A stretch of DNA of 64,000 nt from Breoghania sp. L-A4 (GTDB lineage: Bacteria > Pseudomonadota > Alphaproteobacteria > Rhizobiales > Stappiaceae). The notes under the pieces were generated by a model. That model was given only the letters and a program-made list of their open reading frames with translations, was not told the origin of the DNA and did no database searches. The position numbers and the translations under genes are program-made. Positions 1 to 9,995 of the stretch are shown in pieces. Positions within the stretch are counted from its first letter, which is position 1. The number at the start of each line of letters is the position of its first letter. The DNA is taken from positions 4,366,165 through 4,430,164 of the forward strand of contig NZ_CP031841.1 of the NCBI RefSeq assembly GCF_003432385.1. The letters run 5' to 3'.

Positions 1-278
1 CGCGCATCCGGATCTTTCGGAACCTCGACAATCTTCGGCGCGACCGGGGCCCGCCGCACCACCGGTTTCTTCTGCTCAACCTCTTTCACGGTACGCTTCT
101 GGGTTCGCCCGCCGCCAAACAGGCGGAACAATGGCCGCAATGGATGCCAGCCCTCATTCTGTGCAACGACGATAGGCGCGTTCTCGGGCGCAGGACCCGC
201 GGCAAGGGCCTCGCCGCCCATCGCCGCGACGAACGCCATCATCAGAATTCCGGTTGCCCTTGCTCGCATTGCCGCCAT
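1..278 (-). CDS. DUF459 (SGNH-like) protein, N-terminal part only
   Basis: The gene runs off the left edge, so only the first 92 or so codons are visible. The start is a hydrophobic, alanine-rich signal-like segment (about residues 5-30, ending near ALAAG). A basic stretch follows, and then the motif VPKDPDA. In alphaproteobacteria this layout leads into the DUF459 domain, an SGNH/GDSL-hydrolase-like fold thought to act in the envelope. None of the catalytic blocks is inside the window, so the assignment rests on the leader and linker alone. The start at 278 gives MAAMRARAT; a second ATG three codons further in is also possible. Confidence 0.5.
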   Translation of the reverse strand, partial: MAAMRARATGILMMAFVAAMGGEALAAGPAPENAPIVVAQNEGWHPLRPLFRLFGGGRTQKRTVKEVEQKKPVVRRAPVAPKIVEVPKDPDA

Positions 279-407
279 TGTCCGTTCGTTGCTCCGACCA
301 CCCCAGTTAAAGGCCATGACCGCCTTTTCCGAGAGTCGGCTGGTTGCCGGCAGCATATCCGCCGAAGCAGGCTTCCGCCATGCCGATGACAACCACCGCT
401 GGCGCGA

Positions 408-1658
408 TCAGCTGTCGCCGCGCGCCCGTCCCAGCAAGCCGGTGCTCGGGTATCCATCGGGCGTGAGGCCGACCGAACGCTGGAACTTGCGGATCGCCGC
501 GCGCGTGTTCGGACCGAGCTTGCCATCGATGGCGCCAACCGGATAGCCGCGCCGCGACAACACCTCTTGCAGGAGCTTCGTCTGGTCCGACGTGAGCGGC
601 CGCTCACTCTCCGGCCAGTCCGCCACAAACGCCTCGCCGCCGCGCAACCGGTCGGCAAGATGCCCCACCGCAAGCGCATAGGCATCGGCATTGTTGTAGC
701 GCTTGATGACGGAAAAATTCTTCAGCATCAGGAAGGCCGCTCCGCCCGCGCCCGCGGGCAACAACAACCAGGCATCGTCCTCGGGCCGGGGGAACGCCGA
801 TCCTTTTGCCCGGCGAACGCCCAGCGCCGCCCATTTTCCGAGACTGCGCTCGGAGCGGCCGTCGGCGAGCGAATAGTCGAAACCCTCCGGCAGGCTCACC
901 TCATAGCCCCAGGTCTTGCCGCTGACCCAACCGAAACGGTTCAGATAGGCCGCGGTCGATCCCAGCGCGTCGGCAATCGAGTTCCAGATGTCACGGCGGC
1001 CATCGCCGTCGAAATCCACTGCATAGCCGTTGTAGGTTGCGGGGATGAACTGCGTGTGACCCATGGCGCCCGCCCAGGAGCCCGTCAGCCCGTCTGCCGA
1101 GATGTCGCCGCGCTGCAGGATCTTCAGGGCGGCGATCAGCTGCGTGCGCCCAAACCGCTGGTAGCGTCCGCCGGCATAGGCAAGGCTCGCCAGCGACTGG
1201 ATGACGTTGCGCACGATCTTGGGGTTGTCCAGGACCGCGCCGTAGGAGGACTCCATGCCCCAGATCGCCACCACGACATGGCGATCGACGCCGTATTTGG
1301 CCTCGATCCGGTCGAGCAGCCGCGCGTGCTCGTCGAGCATGGCGCGGCCGTTGACCAGCCGCTTGTCGGATACCGCGCTGTTGAGGTACTCCCACACCGG
1401 TTTGACGAACTCGGCCTGGCGATCGGTCTTGTTCACCACCTCCCGGTCGAGCGTCACGCCGGCGAAGGCGCGCTGGTACACTGCGCGCGAGATCCCGGCA
1501 CTGTGCGCCTGCGGCCAGAAATCCCGCACCCAGGTGTCGAACCCGCGATCCGCGAGCGCGTCGCCGGATCCAGCGCCGGCCGCGATCACCGCGACGAGCA
1601 GCCCGGCGGCGAGCCGCCGCATGACTTCAAGAGTTCGCCCAAATATCAATTCGCGCAT
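408..1658 (-). CDS. Lytic murein transglycosylase (MltB/SLT_2 family) with peptidoglycan-binding tail
   Basis: A 416-residue periplasmic enzyme that cleaves the MurNAc-GlcNAc bond of peptidoglycan to give 1,6-anhydromuropeptides. A signal sequence covers about residues 13-36 (LLVAVIAAGAG). The SLT_2 domain spans about 38-330 and carries the catalytic glutamate in GMESSYG (E136), followed by the MGHTQFIP block. The last 60 residues form a PG_binding_1 domain (LLQEVLSRRGYPVGAIDGKLG). An in-frame ATG at 1622 would also leave a good signal peptide. The reading frame is open further upstream to 1895, but that part is basic, lacks family similarity and runs into the next gene, so I reject it. Convergent or operonic partners are not evident. 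Confidence 0.93.
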   Translation of the reverse strand: MRELIFGRTLEVMRRLAAGLLVAVIAAGAGSGDALADRGFDTWVRDFWPQAHSAGISRAVYQRAFAGVTLDREVVNKTDRQAEFVKPVWEYLNSAVSDKRLVNGRAMLDEHARLLDRIEAKYGVDRHVVVAIWGMESSYGAVLDNPKIVRNVIQSLASLAYAGGRYQRFGRTQLIAALKILQRGDISADGLTGSWAGAMGHTQFIPATYNGYAVDFDGDGRRDIWNSIADALGSTAAYLNRFGWVSGKTWGYEVSLPEGFDYSLADGRSERSLGKWAALGVRRAKGSAFPRPEDDAWLLLPAGAGGAAFLMLKNFSVIKRYNNADAYALAVGHLADRLRGGEAFVADWPESERPLTSDQTKLLQEVLSRRGYPVGAIDGKLGPNTRAAIRKFQRSVGLTPDGYPSTGLLGRARGDS

Positions 1659-1819
1659 TGTTTCACCCGATCGTCCGCCCGATACCGCTGTTCCACCGCG
1701 TGATGGCCTCAAGATGACGCGGCAGCCAATGGCTTGCCGGTCTCTCTCCCGCGTGGAAGCGAATATCCATCCAAAAAAATCAAAGCCGACGATGGTGACG
1801 CAAAAATGGCGCAAGGCGC

Positions 1820-3241
1820 TCACCGCCGCAGTCTGAGCCCGGCTTCGATCGTGTTGCTCGTGTAGTTGCTTCCGGCCTGCGTGCTGTCGAACCACTCGTA
1901 GGTGTAGCGCGCCTGCACTGCCGCATAGGAGGTGATCGCGTAGGTCGCGCCCACAGAACCCGACAGCGTCAGTTCCTCAAGATCCAGCCCCTGATAGCGC
2001 CGGTAGGCCGCCGTGCCACCGGCATCGACCGCAAGATCGCTGGTCAGCGAGTGCGCGACCGTAGCGTCGCCACCATAGACGATCGATCCGGAACTGCCCG
2101 CCAGCGAGGTAGCCTCGAATGCCGTCGAGGCATTCAGCGTCACCGTGGTCAGGCGGCTCGGCGACCAGACCAGCGCCGCCTCCACGAGCACGCCCTCGAG
2201 AGTCTTGAAGCCCGTCCCTTCCAGGTCCTCAAGGTGATAGCCCACGGCCACTTCGCCGCTCAGCTTGTCGCCCCGATCGATCGCCAGTCCGCCGCGCAAC
2301 TCGTAACCCAGGGCGTCACGTCCCGGCGCATTCTCGTACATGCGGCCAAGAACGGCCGCCTCCGCGAACGGCGAGATCGCCGCACGAAAATCATATCCAA
2401 GCCGCAGCCCCGCTGAGGCCACCGCATTGTTGCGCGATGTCCCAGTGCCTCCGGTATAGGCGGACCCGCCCACGGAACCGCGCAAGGTCGCAGCGATCAG
2501 CCCGACTTCGCGGGTCGCCGAGAGCGTGCCTTCGAGATCATGCGAAAGCACGCGCTTGCCCGTGTTGCCCGCGCTTTCCGCTGTCGACCGGCCCTCGGTC
2601 GCCAGCGCGTAGGTCAAAGTGCCTTCGAGCGTCGTCTCGTCGGTTGCGTCGATCCGAAGGCTCGATGAATAGTCGAGCGACGGCGCGTTATCATCCGGAT
2701 CATCGATGTAGCCCTTGTAGGATCCGCGCAGACTCAACTCATAGGCGTGGCGTTCCCAATCGGAGCGAAGACGAAGCCCGGGCTCCACCCGGTACAGTGA
2801 TCCGGACGCACCGCCCGGGGCACCAGATGCGTTGTCAGTGACACCGCCCCGCAACGTAAGCTCGGGAAACACCAGAAAGCTGCCTGCCCGGATGCCGCGC
2901 GCCGCATCTCGCTGCGTATCGCCGCCGAACACGCCCTCGTCCTCGATGGGCTGGGATCCGGGGCGAATGCTGCCCGTGGTCAAGGGCTGAACGGAACGCA
3001 CCCGCCCTTGCGGCGCGTTGGCTTCGACGGCATCGATCAACAAGGGTTGTTCGGATGCGGCCTCGACCGTGTCAACGGCATCGGCCGGCGTCTCTGCATC
3101 CGCGCCCATGTCCGTCGCCGCATCCCGTTCGTCATCCCGCGCCATCACCCCACGCAGCGCCATCGGGTCATCCATCTGCTGCGCCGCCGCCGGACCGGCG
3201 AGAGCGAAGAGACAAAGACCAAGGCGCAGGCGATATGGCAT
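1820..3241 (-). CDS. Outer-membrane beta-barrel protein
   Basis: A 473-residue protein with a clear signal peptide (LRLGLCLFALAGPAAAQ). About 110 residues of acidic, low-complexity linker follow, then roughly 350 residues of alternating hydrophobic/polar beta strands separated by short turns, ending in a terminal strand (TIEAGLRLRR). This is the pattern of the outer-membrane beta-barrel (BBP2-like) proteins found in Rhizobiales, often near polysaccharide genes. Its cargo or pore function cannot be read from sequence. The open frame extends upstream to 3970 across the divergent gene, but the signal peptide fixes the start at 3241. Confidence 0.8.
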   Translation of the reverse strand: MPYRLRLGLCLFALAGPAAAQQMDDPMALRGVMARDDERDAATDMGADAETPADAVDTVEAASEQPLLIDAVEANAPQGRVRSVQPLTTGSIRPGSQPIEDEGVFGGDTQRDAARGIRAGSFLVFPELTLRGGVTDNASGAPGGASGSLYRVEPGLRLRSDWERHAYELSLRGSYKGYIDDPDDNAPSLDYSSSLRIDATDETTLEGTLTYALATEGRSTAESAGNTGKRVLSHDLEGTLSATREVGLIAATLRGSVGGSAYTGGTGTSRNNAVASAGLRLGYDFRAAISPFAEAAVLGRMYENAPGRDALGYELRGGLAIDRGDKLSGEVAVGYHLEDLEGTGFKTLEGVLVEAALVWSPSRLTTVTLNASTAFEATSLAGSSGSIVYGGDATVAHSLTSDLAVDAGGTAAYRRYQGLDLEELTLSGSVGATYAITSYAAVQARYTYEWFDSTQAGSNYTSNTIEAGLRLRR

Positions 3242-3664
3242 GGCGGGACTGATTTCCGAGCACGCGGCCTGCAACGGCCGGATTGCAGCTTTGACACGAC
3301 GTGAAACTGTTGCCCAAAGGTAAAAAGGTAAGGTTAATATTGTCTTTGCACGCGCGCATTCGCATGTGTCCGGCGGCCGGCCCACGAAAACCCGGCGCCC
3401 GATGACCCCGCCCGGATGGAAGCGATTCACAGCCTTGAGAAAGTCCAATTCCGCCGTATGATCAGTGTCTCGGTTGATTTCGCTTGAGACACGCGCTGAG
3501 GAATGCGACATGGTCGGCGTGACCGCCTGATGTCGCACCGTTTGCCCGAGGCTTGTGCGCTGCAACGTAGCAAGGGCCTCACAGCCTGATGAAAATCCGC
3601 TAGGATACAGGATACAGGCCTCAGTCCGCAGCCTCATGGCGCGGTCAGTTTCGAAAGTCCGCCT
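3242..3664. other. Divergent intergenic region
   Basis: This 423-bp spacer lies between two divergently oriented genes and must hold both promoters. I see a somewhat AT-richer stretch near 3310-3350 but no convincing -35/-10 pair, operator palindrome or RNA structure. No supported small gene. Confidence 0.5.
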
Positions 3665-4683
3665 ATGCCCGCGAATGCCGCCGATCCCCTGAACGCCGCC
3701 GCCGCAACCGATCCGTCCATGGACGGCTGGATCAATTCCGCGGAGCGCACTCTGGACACGGAAATCGCGGCGCTCCAGTCCGTCCGCACCTCCCTGCGCA
3801 ACGGCCTGTCCGTTCCCTTTACCGAAGCTGTCAAACTGATCCAGTCGATCAACGGCCGGGTGATCGTTACCGGCGTGGGCAAGTCGGGGCATATCGGCAC
3901 CAAGATGGCGGCGACCTTCGCTTCCACCGGCACGCCGGCTTTCTTCGTGCACGCCAGCGAGGCGAGCCACGGCGATCTCGGCATGATCACCGACCGTGAC
4001 GTGATCATCGCGATTTCCTGGTCGGGCGAAACGCAGGAACTGGCGAGTTCGATCGCCTTTTCACGCCGCTTCAAGATCCCGCTGATCGCGCTCACCTCGC
4101 GCGCCGACAGCGCGCTGGGCCGCGCCGCGGACGTGGTGCTGTGCCTGCCGAAGGTCGAAGAGGCCTGCCCGCATGGACTGGCGCCAACGTCCTCGACGAT
4201 TATCCAGATGGCGATTGGCGACGCGCTGGCGCTGGCGCTCCTGGAAAGCCGCGGCTTCACCGCGAGCGACTTCCGCGTGTTCCATCCCGGCGGCCGCCTC
4301 GGCGCCAGCCTGCGTCTCGTCCGCGACATCATGCACACCGGCGATCATATTCCGGTCACCCCCTGGGCACCTCCGTGCGCGAGGCGATCGTGCTCATGAC
4401 CACCAAGGGCTTCGGCTCTCTCGCGGTGGTCAACGAACTGCACCAGATGGTCGGCGTCGTGACCGACGGCGACTTGCGCCGCCACCTCGACGGCAATGTG
4501 CTCGAGCGCGCCGTGGAAGACATCATGACCACGAATCCTAAGGTCATCTCGCCGGAAATCCTCGTGGCCTCCGCCCTGGAGATGCTTAACGCCTCGGGCA
4601 TCACCGCCCTCTATGTGGTGGAAGACAAGCGCCCGATCGGCATCATCCACTTGCATGACCTGCTGCGTGTCGGCGCGGCCTGA
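3665..4683 (+). CDS. kdsD: Arabinose-5-phosphate isomerase KdsD/KpsF, with a one-base frameshift
   Basis: Converts D-ribulose 5-phosphate to D-arabinose 5-phosphate, the first step of KDO synthesis for lipopolysaccharide. An N-terminal SIS domain (about residues 45-190; VTGVGKSGHIGTK, then SWSGETQEL) is followed by two CBS domains. The frame breaks at the C run 4359-4363: upstream it reads GDHIPVTPWAPPCARR and stops at 4399. One extra C gives HIPVTPLGTSVREAIVLMTT and carries on through the CBS pair to 4683, giving about 339 residues, normal for the family. Because the enzyme is usually essential for lipopolysaccharide, a sequencing undercall is more likely than real loss, unless a paralogue exists elsewhere. 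Confidence 0.9.
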
Positions 4684-5051
4684 CCGTCGCCGCCGCCCCC
4701 ATCGCAAAACTGCCAAGGGTTTCGGGAAAACTCGCACCTGACCGAGAAAATATATTGCTTTCAATGCCTTGATATCCGCCGAAGGTATCAAGCTGCGTTC
4801 GGTCAGCGCGACAGCCGGATGCCCGAAACGCCGCCGCTGCCCTCCCCGCGCGGACGTTTGGACTTTGTAAACCTTAAGCAAAACAATATTTTCCAATCCA
4901 TTTTCCGTTTCCTTGATTAGCAATTGTTTAGGCAAGCGCCCCTAGACTGCCGGTTCGACGAATTCAACGCCGAGCGGCATCGCCACCCCCGGTGTCGTAG
5001 AAATCTCCGGTCTTCCTCCGGTGAGCGTGTGGTCAGGAGCAATACGCAAGC
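4684..5051. other. Intergenic region upstream of motA
   Basis: This 368-bp spacer holds no supported gene. It contains an AT-rich stretch around 4860-4930 that could carry the motA promoter, but no flagellar sigma-54 or sigma-28 consensus that I can defend. An AGGAG at about 5035-5039 lies 12 bases before the motA ATG. Confidence 0.4.
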
Positions 5052-5819
5052 ATGGATCTGGCAACAATCATCGGAATGGTCGCTGGCGCCGCCGTGGTGT
5101 TTGTCGCCATTTTCATCGGCGGCAGCCTTTCGCAGTTCATTGACGTACCCTCGCTCCTGATCGTCCTTGGTGGCGGCCTCGCCGCGACGTTGATCCGCTT
5201 TCCGCTGAGCGGAATCGTGGGGGCCTTTATCGTCGGCAGCAAGGTCGGCTTCACACACAAGAAAATCGAACCGCGCGATCTCGTTGAACAGATCACCGAG
5301 ATGGCTGACGTGGTGCGCAAGTCCGGTCCGCTCGGGCTCGAGAACGTCGAAATCGACGATCCGACCCTGGCCAAGGGCGTGCAGTACATCGCCGATGGCT
5401 ATGAAACCGATTTCATCCGCGAATCGATGGAGCGCGAGCGCGATCTCTATCTGGAACGGCTTGCTGAAGGCAAACGCGTCTTCAAGGGGCTGGGCGACAG
5501 TGCGCCGGCCTTCGGCATGATCGGCACTCTGGTTGGCCTTGTTCAGATGCTCGCCAATATGGACGATCCCTCGACCATCGGCCCTTCCATGGCGATCGCG
5601 TTGCTGACGACGCTCTACGGAGCCCTGCTGTCCAACCTCATCTGCCTTCCGCTGGTCGACAAGCTTGACGCCAAGTTTGATGTCGAGGAGCTGAACCAGA
5701 CCCTGGTGATCGATGGCGTGATGCAGATTCGCGAATCCAAGAGCCCGGCGATCATCCGCGAAATGCTCATCGCCTATCTTCCTGAGAAGGCGCGCCAGGG
5801 TATGGAAGACGCGGCCTAA
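5052..5819 (+). CDS. motA: Flagellar motor stator protein MotA/PomA
   Basis: A 255-residue inner-membrane protein of the MotA/TolQ/ExbB ion-channel superfamily. It has two N-terminal membrane segments (about 5-24 and 32-52), a cytoplasmic domain of about 95 residues, and two C-terminal segments (about 148-172 and 178-202) with the conserved GMIGTLVGLVQML and SMAIALLTTLYG blocks. The short length and sequence resemble the PomA/MotP subgroup more than the roughly 290-residue proton type, so the coupling ion is open. With MotB, encoded 34 bp downstream, it forms the stator that turns the flagellum. No other flagellar genes are in the window, as is usual for this pair. Confidence 0.93.
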   Translation: MDLATIIGMVAGAAVVFVAIFIGGSLSQFIDVPSLLIVLGGGLAATLIRFPLSGIVGAFIVGSKVGFTHKKIEPRDLVEQITEMADVVRKSGPLGLENVEIDDPTLAKGVQYIADGYETDFIRESMERERDLYLERLAEGKRVFKGLGDSAPAFGMIGTLVGLVQMLANMDDPSTIGPSMAIALLTTLYGALLSNLICLPLVDKLDAKFDVEELNQTLVIDGVMQIRESKSPAIIREMLIAYLPEKARQGMEDAA

Positions 5820-5853
5820 CGGCCACCGCCTTCAGGAAAAACGGAACCCGACC

Positions 5854-6710
5854 ATGGCCAAGGGCAAGAACAAGAAAATATACCCCGGCGCGCCGGATTG
5901 GCTGGTGACCTTCGCCGACCTCATGTCGCTGCTGGTGTGCTTCTTCGTGCTCATCATCTCGTTCTCGATTCAGGACAAGCAGAAGCTGCAGGTCGTCGCC
6001 GGCTCGATGCGCGACGCCTTCGGCGTCAAGGAAACCTCGCGCCGCAACGGCGTCATTGAGGTCAAAGGCATTCCCATCCGCGAATTCATGAAGGACGTTT
6101 CCTCGCAAACGATCAATCTGGACTCCGACTTCTCAAGCCAACGTCATGAAACCCGCAGCAAGCAGGGTCCGGAAGCCAATACCCACGATCTCGAGAAGGC
6201 CGATATCGAGCGTCCACGGCAGTTCGCGACGGCCGCCGCCTCCATCCGTCAGGCCTGGCAGGAAATGCCCGAGATCACCGAGCTGTCCAGCAACCTGATC
6301 GTCGAGGAGAACGACGAGGGGCTGAACATCATGCTGGTGGATCAGGACGGCCGCTCGATGTTTCCCGAGGGCTCGAAGTATCCTTACGAGCTGACGCGTC
6401 AATTGCTCGCCAAGATGGCTCCGGTGCTGATGGAGATGCCGAACCGCATCCGGGTCACGGGGCACACGATGTCAGGTCAGATCGCCGGCAATCCCGGCTA
6501 CACGAACTGGGAGCTGTCGGCTGACCGTGCCAACGCCGCGCGGCAGATCCTGTCGGAATACGGCGTTGCCAGCGACCGGTTCTACTCTGTCGTCGGCAAG
6601 GCAGACACCGACCCGATGTTTCCCAACGATCCGTTTCTGGCCGCCAACCGGCGCATCAGCATCCTGCTGATGGCGGAAGCCCCCCGCTTCCGGTCGACTA
6701 CCGTCCCTGA
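5854..6710 (+). CDS. motB: Flagellar motor stator protein MotB/PomB (OmpA-like), frameshifted near the C-terminus
   Basis: Plug/peptidoglycan-anchoring partner of MotA. A single membrane helix (about residues 16-36) carries the ion-binding aspartate in TFADLMSLL (D22). The C-terminal OmpA/MotB domain (about 160-280) includes the peptidoglycan-contact region TNWELSADRANAARQIL and ends in NRRISILLM. As written the frame runs to 6885, 175 bases into the convergent NfeD gene, with a non-conserved tail. One extra C in the run 6680-6685 gives APPLPVDYRP and a stop at 6708-6710, exactly abutting the NfeD stop at 6711. The corrected protein is about 285 residues. Confidence 0.9.
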
Positions 6711-7172
6711 TCAGTCGCCAACCGCGGCCGCGACGACAAGGGAAGCGCCGTTCACTCCGGTGACGGTCACCCGCGCGCCGGCCGGCAGGTCGGGGCCCGA
6801 GATCCGCCAGATCGTGTCATCGACGTGCAGCCGCCCCGCACCCTGGACGATTGGCTCGTCGATAATGAAGTGGCGTCCCACATAACGCTGACCGCGCCGG
6901 TTGAGGCCCGAATCGCCCTCGCCGCTCTCGCGCCCTTTCATCAGCCTGCGTCCGGCGAACAGGCAGATCAGCGCGATTGCCATGAACAGCAGCAAGGTGA
7001 GCTGCCAGGGCATGTCGACGAACAGCGCGAGCGTGCCGACGATCAGCGCCGCGACGCCGAACCACAGGAAAAAGGTGCCGGGCACCAGGATTTCCAGCCC
7101 GAGCAGCAGCAGGCCGGCAACATGCCAGCTCCACGGCCCGAGCATCTGAACCAGCGTTTCGGCGTAGCTCAA
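6711..7172 (-). CDS. NfeD family membrane protein
   Basis: A 153-residue protein with three closely spaced membrane segments in the first 75 residues ([19 protein letters not shown] is typical of the family) and a soluble C-terminal OB-fold domain ([17 protein letters not shown] to the end). NfeD proteins pair with SPFH/stomatin proteins and are thought to help organise membrane microdomains. The start codon overlaps the stop of the upstream SPFH gene by four bases, so the two are translationally coupled. The short form without the ClpP-like protease domain is seen here. Confidence 0.92.
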   Translation of the reverse strand: MSYAETLVQMLGPWSWHVAGLLLLGLEILVPGTFFLWFGVAALIVGTLALFVDMPWQLTLLLFMAIALICLFAGRRLMKGRESGEGDSGLNRRGQRYVGRHFIIDEPIVQGAGRLHVDDTIWRISGPDLPAGARVTVTGVNGASLVVAAAVGD

Positions 7173-8188
7173 GACCGCTCTCCCTCGCCGCCCGGACGCG
7201 GTGTCGCGCCCGGCGCCGCGCCAGTGGCCGGAACAGAGCCTGCGCGGCGTCCGGCAGGCGCGTCCGTGCCGAAGGTCTCGCGCGCGATCGCGCCGATCCC
7301 GCCCAGCGTTCCCAGGATCGAGGTGGCCTCCATCGGCAGGAACAGCATCTTCTGGTTCGGCGACTTGGCCATCTGGGTCAGCGCCTCGACATATTTGGTG
7401 GCGACGAAATAGTTGATCGCCTGGACGTCGCCGGTGGAAATCGCCTCGCTGACCATCTGCGTCGCCTTCGCCTCGGCCTCAGCCGACCGTTCCCGCGCCT
7501 CCGCGTCGCGGAACGCCGCCTCGCGCCGCCCCTCGGCCTGCAGGATCAGGCCCTGCTTCTCGCCCTCGGCTTTGAGAATTTCCGACTGCCGCTCGCCTTC
7601 CGCCTCCAGGATCGAGGCGCGCTTCTCGCGCTCCGCCTTCATCTGCCGGCCCATCGCCTCGACCAGATCGCGCGGCGGGTTGATGTCCTTGATCTCGATG
7701 CGGGTCATCTTGAGACCCCAGGGCTCGGCCGCCGCGTCGACGACGCGCAGCAGCTTGGCGTTGATCTCGTCGCGGTTGGACAGCAGTTCGTCCAGATCCA
7801 TCGACCCCATCACCGAGCGGATGTTGGTCATTGTGAGGTTGAGGATGGCGTTCTCCAGGCCAAGGACCTCATAGGCGGCGCGCGCCGCGTCGATGATCTG
7901 GTAGAAGGTCACGCCGTCGACCGTGACGGTCGCGTTGTCGCGGGTGATCACTTCCTGCGAGGGCACGTCGAGAACCTGCTCCATCATGTTCATCTTCCGG
8001 CCGATACGGTCGACGAAGGGAACGATGAGATTGAGCCCAGGTGCAAGCGTGCGCGTGTAGCGCCCGAAGCGCTCGACCGTGAAGGTATAGCCCTGGGGCA
8101 CCGTCTTGACGCCGGACAGGACGACGATGACGACAAGGGCGAGAAGAATGATGATCGCGACATCGAAGCCGTAGACGTCGAAAGGCAT
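7169..8188 (-). CDS. SPFH/band 7 protein (slipin/QmcA-like)
   Basis: A 339-residue stomatin-type protein. One N-terminal membrane segment (about 8-27; [17 protein letters not shown]) precedes the SPFH domain (about 28-190) with the family blocks [15 protein letters not shown] and [11 protein letters not shown]. An alanine/glutamate-rich coiled coil follows (about 190-260, repeated [11 protein letters not shown]-type units), and the tail is low-complexity proline/glycine. Such proteins multimerise at the inner membrane and modulate partner proteases. It forms a two-gene operon with the NfeD gene, with which it overlaps by four bases. Confidence 0.93.
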   Translation of the reverse strand: MPFDVYGFDVAIIILLALVVIVVLSGVKTVPQGYTFTVERFGRYTRTLAPGLNLIVPFVDRIGRKMNMMEQVLDVPSQEVITRDNATVTVDGVTFYQIIDAARAAYEVLGLENAILNLTMTNIRSVMGSMDLDELLSNRDEINAKLLRVVDAAAEPWGLKMTRIEIKDINPPRDLVEAMGRQMKAEREKRASILEAEGERQSEILKAEGEKQGLILQAEGRREAAFRDAEARERSAEAEAKATQMVSEAISTGDVQAINYFVATKYVEALTQMAKSPNQKMLFLPMEATSILGTLGGIGAIARETFGTDAPAGRRAGSVPATGAAPGATPRPGGEGERS

Positions 8189-8389
8189 GGCAGTCTCCCA
8201 GTGGGGCGAATTAGGCGGGAGCTAATCCCCCGACAAACAAAAATCCTCCGACACTCAAATGAGATTTCCCGGTCGGATTTGCGAGATGCAGCAGCGCGAA
8301 ACCGGCCCCGGGTCCTGTCGGCAACGGGTCCGCTGCGCGCATCGAGTATCGACCGGTTTTGCGGCTATCGCCAGTCCGCGCACGCGAAT

Positions 8390-9475
8390 TTACAGCCAGC
8401 CCTGAAGCTCGCGCCGCACAACCGTTTCAAGCACCTTGATCCCGCCCGCGCTGTCGTTCAGGCACGGGATATGGGCGAATTTCTCGCCACCGTTGTGCTC
8501 GAAAATCTCCGCCGCCTCTCCGGCGATCTCCTCTAGCGTCTCCAGGCAGTCGGCGACGAATCCGGGATTGATCACGGCGATCCGCTTGACACCCTGCTTG
8601 GCCAGCGCCTCGACGGTCTTGTCGGTGTAGGGCTGCAGCCACTCCTCCGGACCAAACCGCGACTGAAACGTGATTTTCAGCCGGTCCGTGTCCCATCCCA
8701 GGCGCTCGCGCAGCAGCCGCGTCGTTTTCTGACAATGACAGTGATAGGGATCGCCCTTGGCGAAATAGGATTGCGGCACGCCGTGAAATGACGCCAGAAT
8801 CTGCTCCGGCTCGAAATCCAGCCCGGCGACCGCCGTCTCGATACTCTCGGCCAGCGCGTCGATATACACGGGATCGTCGTGATAGGGCGGCACGGTCCGC
8901 AGGGCCGGCTGCCAGCGCAGCTTCATCAAGGCCTCGAACGTCTTGTCGTTCACGGTCGCGGTCGTCGACGCCGAATATTGCGGATACAGCGGAAACACCA
9001 GGATCCGCTCGCACCCTGCATCCTTCAGGCCAAGAAGCTTCTCCTCGATCGACGGCTGACCGTAGCGCATCGCCCAATCAACGATAACGCGATCGTCCGC
9101 GGCGAAGGCGGCGGCCAATGCGTCGCTCTGGCTGCGGGTGATCGTGCGCAACGGCGATTCGTCCAGCTCGTTGTTCCAGATTTCAGCATAGGCGCGTCCG
9201 GACTTCTTCGGCCGGAAAACCAGCACGATGCCATAGAGGATCGGCAACCACAGCCAGCGCGACAGCTCGATCACCCGCCGGTCGGACAGGAACTCGCGCA
9301 GGTAGCGGCGCATCGGCCAGTAGCTGGTGCCGTCCGGTGTTCCGAGATTGACGAGCAGCACGCCGATTTTTCCGGTAGCAACCGGCGGATGCCCTTCCGG
9401 GAGCGCCGCCTCGCGCATGCTCGCGGCGCGGCTTGTGTCGGTCGATGAGGGAGAGGCATGGGTCAAAGCGGGCAT
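8390..9475 (-). CDS. hemH: Ferrochelatase
   Basis: Inserts Fe2+ into protoporphyrin IX, the last step of protoheme synthesis. The protein starts with LLVNLGTPD (about residue 41). It carries the ferrochelatase signature around ASFHGVPQSYFAKGDPYHC, with the metal-binding histidine, and the second active-site region NPGFVADCLETLEEI, with the conserved glutamates. Length is 361 residues, normal allowing for a 40-residue unconserved N-terminus. The start at 9475 lacks an obvious Shine-Dalgarno. An ATG at 9418 (MREAALPEG) would shorten this tail and is an alternative. It is monocistronic, with an AT-rich promoter region on its upstream side. Confidence 0.95.
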   Translation of the reverse strand: MPALTHASPSSTDTSRAASMREAALPEGHPPVATGKIGVLLVNLGTPDGTSYWPMRRYLREFLSDRRVIELSRWLWLPILYGIVLVFRPKKSGRAYAEIWNNELDESPLRTITRSQSDALAAAFAADDRVIVDWAMRYGQPSIEEKLLGLKDAGCERILVFPLYPQYSASTTATVNDKTFEALMKLRWQPALRTVPPYHDDPVYIDALAESIETAVAGLDFEPEQILASFHGVPQSYFAKGDPYHCHCQKTTRLLRERLGWDTDRLKITFQSRFGPEEWLQPYTDKTVEALAKQGVKRIAVINPGFVADCLETLEEIAGEAAEIFEHNGGEKFAHIPCLNDSAGGIKVLETVVRRELQGWL

Positions 9476-9995
9476 CCTGATTGTGCAGGCGAAATGTCTG
9501 ACGTCGGTCCGCTCATGCGGCCGCTGGACCGTATGGCAGAGCGAACGGGCAGGCAACCGGACACGCGGCCGCAGAACGGTGTTTTCGACCACGTTTCGCG
9601 CGAACGGCGTACGCGCGCGCACAGATGGCATCACATCGGCCAGCGGAGCTGCTTCGTAATACAAGAATGGGTGGTTACAGAACAGTGTTTGTTGGAAACA
9701 AGATCTCATACTCGAATTATAGACAAGGTGAATTTTAGCGAAGATATACAAAAACGAAAAATGCGCCTACAAATTTGAATAAGTCGCCTTGCCGCGACTA
9801 TGGACATTATCCACGACGTTTCCGGAGACCTGCACGGCAAATCCCCGCGCCTTCCCTCGCCGGTGCGCAAGCGGCACAGCCGCGAAATCCCCGCGCCGCG
9901 AACGACGGTCGATGAACAGGCTTGGGAGCGTCAGACGGAACACTGCCCGAAACTCCGACAAGGCCGATATGACCAGTGGAAATGTCGTGAACCGA
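9476..9995. other. Intergenic region upstream of hemH
   Basis: About 520 bp without a convincing gene. The part at about 9650-9790 is far AT-richer than its surroundings and is the likely promoter region of hemH. I looked for an Irr-type iron control element and did not find one I could defend. The open frames here have no recognisable protein character. Confidence 0.4.

Noticed and set aside
3168-3970. Long upstream extension of the outer-membrane barrel gene to 3970
   Set aside because: The extension would overlap the divergent kdsD gene, while a clean signal peptide starts at 3241.
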